Assembly (NCBI GenBank): GCA_012797915.1
Contig: JAAZOE010000159.1
Coordinates: 1 to 5,230 of the forward strand
Length of the DNA: 5,230 bases
Direction of reading: 5' to 3'
Origin: Candidatus Zixiibacteriota bacterium
Lineage (GTDB): Bacteria > Zixibacteria > MSB-5A5 > GN15 > JAAZOE01
Made by a program: the position numbers and the translations under genes. Positions 1-5,230 of this stretch are shown piece after piece. The number at the start of each line of letters is the position of its first letter. Position 1 is the first letter of the stretch. The notes beneath the pieces are model-generated. The model was not told where the DNA came from, did no database searches, and worked only from the letters and a program-made list of their open reading frames with translations.

Positions 1-35
1 ACACCACCGTGGTTGTCCTGAAAATGAACGGGTGA
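1..35 (+). CDS. 3' end of an upstream gene, possibly a SpoIIE/PP2C-type serine phosphatase (partial)
   Basis: Only the last codons are present. Reading from base 3 they give TTVVVLKMNG and then TGA at 33-35. Bases 1-2 (AC) would complete an Asp, Asn, His or Tyr codon. A C-terminus of the form D-D-x-T-x-V-V-L-K followed within a few residues by the stop is typical of SpoIIE/RsbU-like PP2C phosphatases, where the aspartate belongs to the last metal-binding motif. The tail fits that pattern, but ten residues cannot prove it. The gene ends 4 nt before the NUDIX start codon, which suggests the same operon. If correct, the operon joins a partner-switching-type phosphatase to a two-component system. 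Confidence 0.4.
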   Translation, partial: TTVVVLKMNG

Positions 36-39
36 GAGG
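31..39 (+). promoter_or_regulatory. Stop-embedded ribosome binding site / reinitiation junction for the NUDIX gene
   Basis: The sequence GGTGAGAGG directly precedes ATG at 40. The purine-rich GAGAGG abuts the ATG with no spacing, which is too close for a normal Shine-Dalgarno. GGTGA (31-35) matches the distal part of the anti-SD complement (GGAGGTGAT) and is 4 nt from the ATG. It also contains the TGA stop of the upstream gene. The start is therefore probably used by termination-reinitiation. No other ATG, GTG or TTG lies in frame before the zinc ribbon, and an in-frame TGA at 25-27 blocks upstream extension, so ATG 40 is well determined. Confidence 0.45.
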
Positions 40-606
40 ATGAACGACGACGATCTCCACTACCTGATCAGCGGCCCGGACGCCTCCCGCGAGGACCGGT
101 ACAAGGGATACCGGTACTGCCCCCGGTGCCGGACGGACCTGCGATTGGCCGCGCTGGACGAACGGGAGCGGCCGCAGTGCCCCTCGTGCGGATTCATCTA
201 CTATCAAAACCCGGCCCCGGCGGCCGGGGCGGTGCTCGTCCAGGATGATCGCATCCTGCTGGTCCGTCGTTCCGTGCCTCCCCGCCAGGACGATTGGTGC
301 CTCCCGGCCGGGTTTATCGAATGGAATGAACACCCGCAGCAAACGGCCGTGCGCGAACTGAAAGAGGAAACCGGCCTGGAGATTTCGATCCGCGGCATCT
401 TCGACATCTTTTTCGGCATGGATGATCCCCGCACCCATGCCGTGCTGATTCTCTATCTGGCCGACGTTATCGGCGGCGAGGCCGCGCCCGGCGACGATGC
501 CGCCGAAGTCCGCTGGTTCGACTTCGATCACCTGCCGCCCAACATCGCCTTCCAGGCCCATCGCGACGCCCTGGCGCTCTACCGCCGGCGATACCTGACG
601 CGGTGA
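40..606 (+). CDS. NUDIX hydrolase with N-terminal zinc ribbon
   Basis: A 188-residue, probably cytoplasmic protein. NUDIX enzymes hydrolyse nucleoside diphosphates linked to another moiety, such as ADP-ribose, NADH or modified nucleotides, using Mg2+ or Mn2+. Residues 27-50 form a zinc ribbon with CPRC and CPSC knuckles (C27, C30, C47, C50), followed by the F-x-Y-Y-x-N-P-x-P motif typical of zinc-ribbon NUDIX proteins related to NADH pyrophosphatase. The NUDIX box is intact at residues 91-113: G91, E97, then R105-E106-L107-x-E109-E110-x-G112, with E109/E110 as metal ligands. The SQPWPFPxS signature that defines NudC is absent, so the NADH decapping name is not justified; an ADP-ribose or ADP-sugar pyrophosphatase is a reasonable alternative. 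The gene starts 4 nt after the upstream stop and ends 6 nt before the histidine kinase start, so it is probably in the same operon. The family is certain; the substrate is unknown. Confidence 0.93.
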   Translation: MNDDDLHYLISGPDASREDRYKGYRYCPRCRTDLRLAALDERERPQCPSCGFIYYQNPAPAAGAVLVQDDRILLVRRSVPPRQDDWCLPAGFIEWNEHPQQTAVRELKEETGLEISIRGIFDIFFGMDDPRTHAVLILYLADVIGGEAAPGDDAAEVRWFDFDHLPPNIAFQAHRDALALYRRRYLTR

Positions 607-608
607 GG
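602..608 (+). promoter_or_regulatory. Ribosome binding site of the histidine kinase, overlapping the NUDIX stop
   Basis: GGTGAGG (602-608) includes the NUDIX TGA stop (604-606) and ends 4 nt before ATG 613. It repeats the arrangement at the preceding junction, where a stop codon also lies inside a GGTGAG motif, and points to coupled translation. It supports ATG 613 as the start; a rival frame opening at 603 is a shadow reading. Confidence 0.5.
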
Positions 609-612
609 TCCG

Positions 613-2082
613 ATGCTGCTGCGCACCAAAATATTCCGCCACCTGCTGCTTTTCGCCCTAGTCCCGTCGCTTCTGATCGCCGCCGTCTTTTTCTACCTGC
701 AGAGCCGGATCGTCGCCCCGGCCGACCGCTACATCGCCTCCTTCTCCCCCGACCGCACCATCAACGCCCTCCGGCTGGGAGAATCCCGGCTTCAGGAAAC
801 CGCCCGCTCGATATTGACTGACATCGATCCCCGCGATTCGGCGATAGCTTCCGTTCTACTCGACTGGATGGCCGTCATCGATTCCGACGTCGTCACCATC
901 ATCAAGATGCCGTCAGCCATTGCCGTGCCGTCCGATTCCCTGCTCGGCCCGGGTCTCGATGGTTCTGCCGATATCCGCCGGGTGGTCGGCCGGAATCTTT
1001 TCATCGGGGCGTGCGTCGAACAAGAAGGAGGCCTCCTGGCCGGGGGATTTGCCCTCGACCATCAGTATCTCGATGGTTTCGAATCAGCCACGGCCAGCCT
1101 CAGCCAAAGGCGTTTCTATACCAATCTCCGCCCGGCCTTCACGATATTCTCGGCCGCCGCCGGCGCGGCCGTCCTGGCGATCGTGATCGGACTGGCCTGG
1201 TTTCTCTCCCGCCGTCTCTCCGCCTCGGTCACGACCTCACTCGAACGCTTGGCAGCCATGACCGCGGCGGTGGCCAGGGGAGAGCGCCCCGTCGAAACCG
1301 TCCCGGCCGCCACTGAGGAAATCCGCCGGCTCCGGGACACCTTCCAACAAATGCTGGCCGATCTCGATGAAAACCGCGCGCGCCTGGTGGCCGCCGAACG
1401 GGTTGCCGCCTGGCAGGAATTCGCCCGCCGCCTGGCCCACGAACTGAAAAACCCCCTGACCCCGCTGGCGCTTTCGGTCTATCGTCTGCGGAACAGGCTG
1501 GGCGAAGGCCCGAACTATGACCGCTGCGCCAATCCTCTCGATGCCCTCGATGCCGAGGTGGCCCACCTGAAACGTCTGGCCGATGATTATTCTTCGCTGG
1601 CCCATCTGCCGGAACCGAAATTCACTCGCTTCCGCCTCGACCGCCTGGTGCAGGAAGTTGTCGAACTGCACGCCACTCAATTGGAACGATTCCGTTTCGA
1701 AAACCTCTGCAGTTCCGAGCCGCTCGAGATCACCGGCGATCCCGACCGCCTCCGCGAGGTCATTGTCAACCTGATAAAAAACGCCCTTGAATTCGCCCGC
1801 CCCGACGGACGCATCATCGTCGAAACCGCCCGCACGGCCGTCGCCGTCCGCTTCCTGATGGCCAATGAGAACCGCGACGATGCCCCATCCGCGGACGATC
1901 TGCGGCAGGCCACCCGTCCCTATGTCACCACCCGTCCCGGCGGGACCGGCCTGGGGCTGGCCATATCCGAAAAAATCATCATCGATCACGGCGGACGACT
2001 GAAACTGGAAAGCGATGGGAGGTTTACCCAGGCCTCGTTCGAAATTCCGGTCGATGGTCCGCCACAGGGAGCCGCCGTATGA
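613..2082 (+). CDS. NtrY-like membrane sensor histidine kinase with degenerate G1 box
   Basis: A 489-residue inner-membrane sensor kinase. TM1 is at about residues 9-29, a periplasmic sensor domain at about 30-173, TM2 at about 176-198 and a HAMP linker at about 199-251. The dimerisation/phosphotransfer domain has the H-box H276-E-L-K-N-P-L-T-P, with H276 the predicted phosphorylated histidine. The HELKNPLTPL form is typical of NtrY-like kinases. The ATPase domain has an N-box (N386-L-I-K-N390-A) and a G2 box (GGTGLGLA, 443-450). The G1 box, normally D-x-G-x-G, is not recognisable: residues 418-426 read NENRDDAPS, although spacing to the G2 box is normal. The periplasmic domain contains G-G-L-L-A-G-G-F-A-L (139-148), somewhat like the last strands of Cache/PAS-like sensors, but its ligand is unknown. 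There is no PAS domain between HAMP and the H-box, unlike classical NtrY. The stop overlaps the regulator start by 4 nt (ATGA), so the two are very likely a cognate pair. Confidence 0.93.
   Translation: MLLRTKIFRHLLLFALVPSLLIAAVFFYLQSRIVAPADRYIASFSPDRTINALRLGESRLQETARSILTDIDPRDSAIASVLLDWMAVIDSDVVTIIKMPSAIAVPSDSLLGPGLDGSADIRRVVGRNLFIGACVEQEGGLLAGGFALDHQYLDGFESATASLSQRRFYTNLRPAFTIFSAAAGAAVLAIVIGLAWFLSRRLSASVTTSLERLAAMTAAVARGERPVETVPAATEEIRRLRDTFQQMLADLDENRARLVAAERVAAWQEFARRLAHELKNPLTPLALSVYRLRNRLGEGPNYDRCANPLDALDAEVAHLKRLADDYSSLAHLPEPKFTRFRLDRLVQEVVELHATQLERFRFENLCSSEPLEITGDPDRLREVIVNLIKNALEFARPDGRIIVETARTAVAVRFLMANENRDDAPSADDLRQATRPYVTTRPGGTGLGLAISEKIIIDHGGRLKLESDGRFTQASFEIPVDGPPQGAAV
2066..2071 (+). 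promoter_or_regulatory. Ribosome binding site of the response regulator
   Basis: AGGGAG lies 7 nt before ATG 2079, inside the 3' end of the kinase gene. It supports this start, which places the MILIVDDE strand of the receiver domain exactly at the N-terminus. Confidence 0.6.
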
Positions 2083-3413
2083 TTCTCATCGTCGACGATG
2101 AACCCGCCATCCGCTCGTCGCTGTCCTGCCTGTTGCAGGACGAAGGATACCAGACCATCGCGGTCGAGTCCGCCTTCCGGGCCGAAGAGGTCCTCTCCGC
2201 CCAACCGATCTCGCTTATCCTTCTCGATATCCAGATGCCGGGCAAGGACGGTCTGACGTTTCTCGATGAGAACCGCCGGCGCCTGACCGACATTCCGGTG
2301 ATTATCATCTCCGGCCGCGGCGATATCCCCACCGCCGTGGCGGCGATCAAACTGGGCGCCGGCGACTATATTGAAAAACCGCTGGCTCCGGAACGGGTTC
2401 TGCTCACCGTCGCCCAGGCGATGCGGCTCTCCCGCTCGCGGCAAACCGAACAGAAGCTCGTCGGCCGCCTCCTCGACCGCTACCACATCATCGGCACCTC
2501 TCCGGCGGTCGGACGGATGCGGGACCTGATCGCCAGGGCGGCTGCCGCCGATGTCCCCGTCCTCATCACCGGCGAAAACGGCACCGGCAAAGAACTGGCC
2601 GCGCACCAGATTCATTATCTCTCCCGGCGCGGAAGCGAACCGCTGGTGACCGTCAATTGCCCGGCCATCCCGGAAACCCTTTTCGAGGCGGAACTGTTCG
2701 GCCATGTCCGGGGCGCCTTTACCGGCGCCCTCCGCGAACGTGCGGGACGATTCGAGAAAGCCTCCGGCGGTACCCTTTTCCTGGATGAAATCGGCGACCT
2801 TCCGCCGGGCACGCAGGGGAAACTCCTCCGCGTGCTGGAAACCGGCCAATACGAAAAGATCGGCTCGGATACCACCCAGCAATCGGATTTCCGTCTCCTG
2901 GCCGCCACCAATCGCAACCTGCAAGAAATGGTCGCTCAGAAAACCTTCCGAGAAGATCTCTATTACAGCCTCAATGTCCTGCCGATCGAGGTCCCCCCGT
3001 TGCGCCAGCGGATGGAAGACATCCCTGCGCTCTTGGATTTCTTCTGGGAGGAACTCGATGCTTCCGGCCGCTATACCCTCTCGGCTCCCGCCGCCGGAAT
3101 CCTGGCTTCTTACGACTGGCCCGGAAACATTCGTCAATTGAAAAACGTCGCCGCCCGGATCGTCTTCGAATGCCCTCCCGGCGAGATCGGGCCGGCCGAT
3201 ATCGAACGGATTTACCATCAGCGGGAGGCGGTTGTCGCCTCGTCGTCGAATGCCGGTGAAACCGGCCTCGCCGCCGCCGTGCGGCAGTTCGAAACCGGCT
3301 ACCTGACCCGTCTGTACCACAAGCATAACGGTAATATCGCCGCCATGGCCCGGGAATTGTCGATGGATCGCGGCAATCTCTCCCGCAAGTTGAAACAGCT
3401 TGGCATCGTGTAG
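2079..3413 (+). CDS. NtrC-family sigma-54-dependent response regulator
   Basis: A 444-residue cytoplasmic transcription activator with the full three-domain layout. The receiver domain (about 1-120) has the acidic pocket D6/D7, the phosphoacceptor D50 in LLDIQMPGKDG, S78 and K100. The AAA+ domain (about 136-365) has Walker A GENGTGKE (165-172), the sigma-54-contacting GAFTGA loop (212-217), Walker B TLFLDE (232-237), a sensor I region near ATNRN (276-280) and sensor II at GNIRQL (349-354). A Fis-type helix-turn-helix occupies about 415-443 (HNGNIAAMAREL followed by NLSRKLKQLGI). The intact GAFTGA loop shows it should work with sigma-54 polymerase. One oddity is FREDLYYSLNV (290-300): the second arginine of the usual FREDLYYRL motif, assigned as an arginine finger in NtrC1 and PspF, is Ser297, while R291 is kept. 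The gene overlaps the kinase by 4 nt and lies just upstream of a candidate sigma-54 promoter, a likely target. It resembles NtrC/NtrX/ZraR-type regulators; none of those names is justified here. Confidence 0.96.
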   Translation: MILIVDDEPAIRSSLSCLLQDEGYQTIAVESAFRAEEVLSAQPISLILLDIQMPGKDGLTFLDENRRRLTDIPVIIISGRGDIPTAVAAIKLGAGDYIEKPLAPERVLLTVAQAMRLSRSRQTEQKLVGRLLDRYHIIGTSPAVGRMRDLIARAAAADVPVLITGENGTGKELAAHQIHYLSRRGSEPLVTVNCPAIPETLFEAELFGHVRGAFTGALRERAGRFEKASGGTLFLDEIGDLPPGTQGKLLRVLETGQYEKIGSDTTQQSDFRLLAATNRNLQEMVAQKTFREDLYYSLNVLPIEVPPLRQRMEDIPALLDFFWEELDASGRYTLSAPAAGILASYDWPGNIRQLKNVAARIVFECPPGEIGPADIERIYHQREAVVASSSNAGETGLAAAVRQFETGYLTRLYHKHNGNIAAMARELSMDRGNLSRKLKQLGIV

Positions 3414-3430
3414 GTTTCATCCGCTTCCTG

Positions 3431-3475
3431 CGGCCTCATCGTGTCATCTTTACACGCCGCCGCCGGTCGTTTTTT
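3431..3475 (+). terminator. Weak terminator-like structure after the regulator gene
   Basis: CGGCC (3431-3435) can pair with GGTCG (3465-3469, one G-T pair). GTGT/ACAC (3441-3444 with 3452-3455) can form an inner stem, and a run of six T follows at 3470-3475. The outer stem is short and the internal loops are large, so this is a marginal intrinsic terminator. The same bases could instead act as protein-binding DNA for the downstream promoter. Confidence 0.2.
3441..3455 (+). promoter_or_regulatory. Candidate activator-binding dyad (UAS) upstream of the sigma-54 promoter
   Basis: GTGTCATCTTTACAC is an imperfect inverted repeat of form GTGTnAnnnTnACAC. Its centre at 3448 is about 86 bp before the predicted transcription start, within the usual range for enhancer sites of NtrC-type dimers. 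An extra half-site GTGTAA occurs at 3535-3540, and CATCGTGT is repeated at 3404-3411 and 3437-3444. The arms are short, so chance is possible. Confidence 0.3.
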
Positions 3476-3507
3476 GCTAACATCCGGCCGGTTCATCGCT
3501 TATACTT

Positions 3508-3524
3508 TCGGCACGGCGCTTGAT
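3508..3524 (+). promoter_or_regulatory. Sigma-54 (-24/-12) promoter for the outer-membrane protein gene
   Basis: TCGGCACGGCGCTTGAT closely matches the sigma-54 consensus TTGGCACGrnnnTTGCw. The -24 GG is at 3510-3511 within GGCACGG, and the -12 element is TTGA at 3520-3523, with exactly 10 bases between the GG and the G at 3522. The main mismatches are C for T at 3509 and A for the usual C at 3523. Transcription would start near 3534-3536, leaving a leader of about 20 nt with a strong Shine-Dalgarno. It lies about 95 bp after the stop codon of a sigma-54 activator gene, which makes regulation by that activator plausible. Confidence 0.72.
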
Positions 3525-3542
3525 ATCATCGCTGGTGTAACC

Positions 3543-3550
3543 TAAGGAGG
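3543..3550 (+). promoter_or_regulatory. Strong Shine-Dalgarno of the outer-membrane protein gene
   Basis: TAAGGAGG matches the anti-SD complement over eight bases and lies 5 nt before ATG 3556. It fixes the start and predicts efficient translation, in contrast to the weak, stop-embedded sites used in the preceding operon. Confidence 0.85.
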
Positions 3551-3555
3551 ATCCG

Positions 3556-5230
3556 ATGGGAACGCGTATCTGGACAACCGTCATGGCCGGGATTGCCATC
3601 GCGGCGGCCTCAACGGTCATCGCCGAAGGTCCCTACACCCGCTATGAACCGAAATCCACGGCCGACACCGTGGCCGTGCTGGAGGTCGGCCGGCACCAAT
3701 GGACGCTGACTGCCTTTCGCGACAGCCTACCCGAACGGTACACCTGTGAGGCCGCGCAGGTCAAGCGCACGGAAAGCGGCCTCCACCTCGGGACCGATAT
3801 CATTCTTGATGACCGGGGAATCACCGCGCCGGGAATTCTTATCCCGATGGAAAAAATCGGCGCGCTGGACGTCGAGACGACCGGCGGGGGAGACATCACC
3901 CAAATCACCTTCCTCGCTCCCGAGATCGGACGCTCCGGAACCGCCCAGCGACCGCGCAAAGACCGCCTGTCGTTCTGGCTACCGGTGACCGTCGACAAGG
4001 AAGAGTTCATCCGTGGCTCGGTGGCCGCCTTCAACGGCGATGTCGATGTTCGCGGCGAGGTCAACCGAGACGTCATGGCCGTTTTCGGCGACATCCATAT
4101 CTATGGCGGAGCGGTGGTGCGCGGCGATGTCATCGCCCTCAACGGCTCGGTCAAACTGGACCCGGAGGCCTCGGTCTACGGCGCCGTGATGTCCGCCGGC
4201 AAAGAAACCACCTCCCGCCGGCACCGCGCCGGGCGCTGGAAAACGCGGGACCAGGCGGTCACGTTCATCGGTGATGCCGCCTATAACCGGGTCGATGGGC
4301 TTCGTCTCATGGCCGGTCTTTCGTACGAGCATCCCGATTCCCTCATTCCTTCGTTCGAGGTGATGGGGGGATATGCCTTCTCCTCCGAGCGAGGACGGTA
4401 CCGGCTGGGCCTCTCGCAGACCGTCCTGCGGGGGCCGGCCCCCGTAACCGTGGGGGGACGGATTTTCCGCCTGCTGAAATCGGACGACGACAAAATCATC
4501 GGCGAGTCCGAAAACTCGCTCTTCGCGCTCCTGGTCAATGAGGATTGGAAAGACTACTACGAGGCCGAGGGGGCCTATGGTTTCGTGACCTTCACCCCGA
4601 TCCGCTGGGGAAACCTCGAAATCGGATACCTGTCGGAGAATCAGAAATGGCTCGATGCCCATCCCAAGCTCTGGTCGCTGTTCGGGAGCAAGGAATTCCG
4701 CGGGAATTTTTCCTCGGTGCCGTATCCGTTCCTGCCCGCCTCCCTGGCCGATTTCGACGACAAACAAGTGACCAGCCTCACAGTCACGGCGACGGCGGAT
4801 ACGCGCGACGACGAGAAAGATCCCGAGCGGGGCTGGATGGGCAGTCTGGCTTATGAATATTCGCCCGGCGACTGGAAAGGGGATTTCGATTTCGGGCGTT
4901 TCGAGGCCCGCCTGAAACGATACCAGCCGCTCAACCGGTACCTGGCGGTGCGTCTGACCGGGGCCTACGGCCGGGTCGACGGCGACCAGATTCCGCTCGA
5001 CCGCCGTTTCTTCCTGGGCGGATTGGGGACCGTCCACGGCTACCGCCATAAGGCGTATCTGGGCAACGAGTATTTTCTCGTCAGCGCCGAGTACCGCTTC
5101 CGTATCCCGCGCTCCGAGACCGTACCGTTCATCCAGTTTGACGGCGGCAAGATCGGGGCCGATCGTATCTCGGGCAACGATCCCTGGTACAGCGCCATCG
5201 GCGTCGGTATCGCCTTCGGTCCCTCCTTCC
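3556..5230 (+). CDS. Secreted bactofilin-like segment fused to Omp85/D15-type outer-membrane barrel (3' partial)
   Basis: The frame stays open from ATG 3556 to the window end (558 codons visible, no stop). Residues 1-23 form a signal peptide (R4, hydrophobic 8-22, V-I-A before the cleavage site at E24). Residues 24-150 are an unrecognised domain. Residues 152-215 form about three beta-helix-like rungs of 17-19 residues, opening with V156-A-A-F-N-G, V173-M-A-V-F-G and V192-I-A-L-N-G, in the manner of bactofilin (polymer-forming cytoskeletal) proteins. From about 230 onward, alternating strands resemble the Omp85 surface-antigen barrel: D415-T-R-D with P423-x-R-G-W, then R484-F-F-L-G-G-L-G-T-V-H-G-Y (484-496), then Y-F-L-V-S-A-E-Y-R-F. 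In Omp85 proteins the last loop motif is RGY or RGF; here it is H494-G-Y. No POTRA domain is evident. Likely location is the outer membrane with the N-terminal part in the periplasm. Its role, whether assembly, secretion, lipid handling or a structural porin, is unknown. Upstream lie a sigma-54 promoter and a strong Shine-Dalgarno. Confidence 0.88.
   Translation, partial: MGTRIWTTVMAGIAIAAASTVIAEGPYTRYEPKSTADTVAVLEVGRHQWTLTAFRDSLPERYTCEAAQVKRTESGLHLGTDIILDDRGITAPGILIPMEKIGALDVETTGGGDITQITFLAPEIGRSGTAQRPRKDRLSFWLPVTVDKEEFIRGSVAAFNGDVDVRGEVNRDVMAVFGDIHIYGGAVVRGDVIALNGSVKLDPEASVYGAVMSAGKETTSRRHRAGRWKTRDQAVTFIGDAAYNRVDGLRLMAGLSYEHPDSLIPSFEVMGGYAFSSERGRYRLGLSQTVLRGPAPVTVGGRIFRLLKSDDDKIIGESENSLFALLVNEDWKDYYEAEGAYGFVTFTPIRWGNLEIGYLSENQKWLDAHPKLWSLFGSKEFRGNFSSVPYPFLPASLADFDDKQVTSLTVTATADTRDDEKDPERGWMGSLAYEYSPGDWKGDFDFGRFEARLKRYQPLNRYLAVRLTGAYGRVDGDQIPLDRRFFLGGLGTVHGYRHKAYLGNEYFLVSAEYRFRIPRSETVPFIQFDGGKIGADRISGNDPWYSAIGVGIAFGPSF

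Noticed and set aside
1537..1554. Tandem 9-bp repeat CTCGATGCC twice
   Set aside because: It encodes LDALDA in a helical part of the kinase and is a minor in-frame duplication with no sign of wider repeat structure.
1237..1989. Open frame of 250 codons on the minus strand within the histidine kinase gene
   Set aside because: It is antisense to the H-box and ATPase domain of a well-supported kinase, with no ribosome binding site or recognisable domain.
1986..3326. Long open frame of 446 codons on the minus strand opposite the response regulator
   Set aside because: It lies antisense to a gene with complete receiver, AAA+ and Fis-type HTH motifs. Its translation is low-complexity in Gly/Arg/Asp/Phe with no family motif, as expected for the antisense frame of GC-rich coding DNA.
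3421..3433. CCGC-TTCCT-GCGG hairpin right after the regulator stop codon
   Set aside because: The stem is only 4 bp and no T-run follows, so it does not qualify as an intrinsic terminator.
3465..3478. Second sigma-54-like element, GG followed by T-rich DNA and TTGCT
   Set aside because: The spacing between GG (3465-3466) and GC (3476-3477) is 9 bases instead of 10, and sigma-54 promoters do not tolerate loss of one base well. It also lacks the GGCAC block, and the site at 3508-3524 is better placed and spaced.
3474..3506. Sigma-70-type promoter, TTGCTA with TATACT
   Set aside because: TATACT (3501-3506) is a fair -10 element, but the TTGCTA (3474-3479) lies 21 bases away and no hexamer at 17 bases resembles a -35. 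It could still be a weak secondary promoter.
3979..5049. Open frame of 356 codons on the minus strand opposite the outer-membrane protein gene
   Set aside because: The plus-strand frame has a signal peptide, strong Shine-Dalgarno, promoter and Omp85-like motifs. The minus frame shows none of these and is best explained as a codon-bias shadow.

Overview
The window is GC-rich (by eye clearly above 55%). It reads as part of a chromosome of a Gram-negative (diderm) bacterium: one gene product carries a signal peptide and an Omp85/D15-type outer-membrane barrel, and a sigma-54 activator sits beside a good -24/-12 promoter. Protein style and gene mix would fit an uncultured FCB-type or deltaproteobacteria-like lineage, but this placement is a guess. 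All real genes are on the + strand. No RNA genes, insertion sequences, CRISPR arrays or signs of recent transfer were seen.

Layout. Positions 1-35 hold the last codons of an upstream gene, probably a SpoIIE/PP2C-type phosphatase. Next come a zinc-ribbon NUDIX hydrolase (40-606), an NtrY-like membrane sensor histidine kinase (613-2082) and an NtrC-family sigma-54-dependent response regulator (2079-3413). The junctions are 4 nt, 6 nt and a 4-nt ATGA overlap, so these four look like one co-transcribed, translationally coupled unit. A 142-nt intergenic region (3414-3555) follows. It contains a candidate sigma-54 promoter with exact N10 spacing, a possible upstream activator dyad, a weak terminator-like structure and a near-perfect Shine-Dalgarno. 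The last gene (3556 to beyond 5230) encodes a secreted protein in which a short bactofilin-like beta-helical segment precedes an Omp85-superfamily outer-membrane barrel. It is open at the window edge.

How they may work together (inference). The kinase senses an envelope signal through its periplasmic domain and phosphorylates the regulator at D50. The regulator then activates sigma-54 RNA polymerase at the promoter just downstream of its own gene and turns on the outer-membrane protein. Several conserved positions are altered: the kinase G1 box, one regulator arginine-finger position (R to S), and the barrel lid-loop RGY motif (HGY). These are the points most worth a second look.
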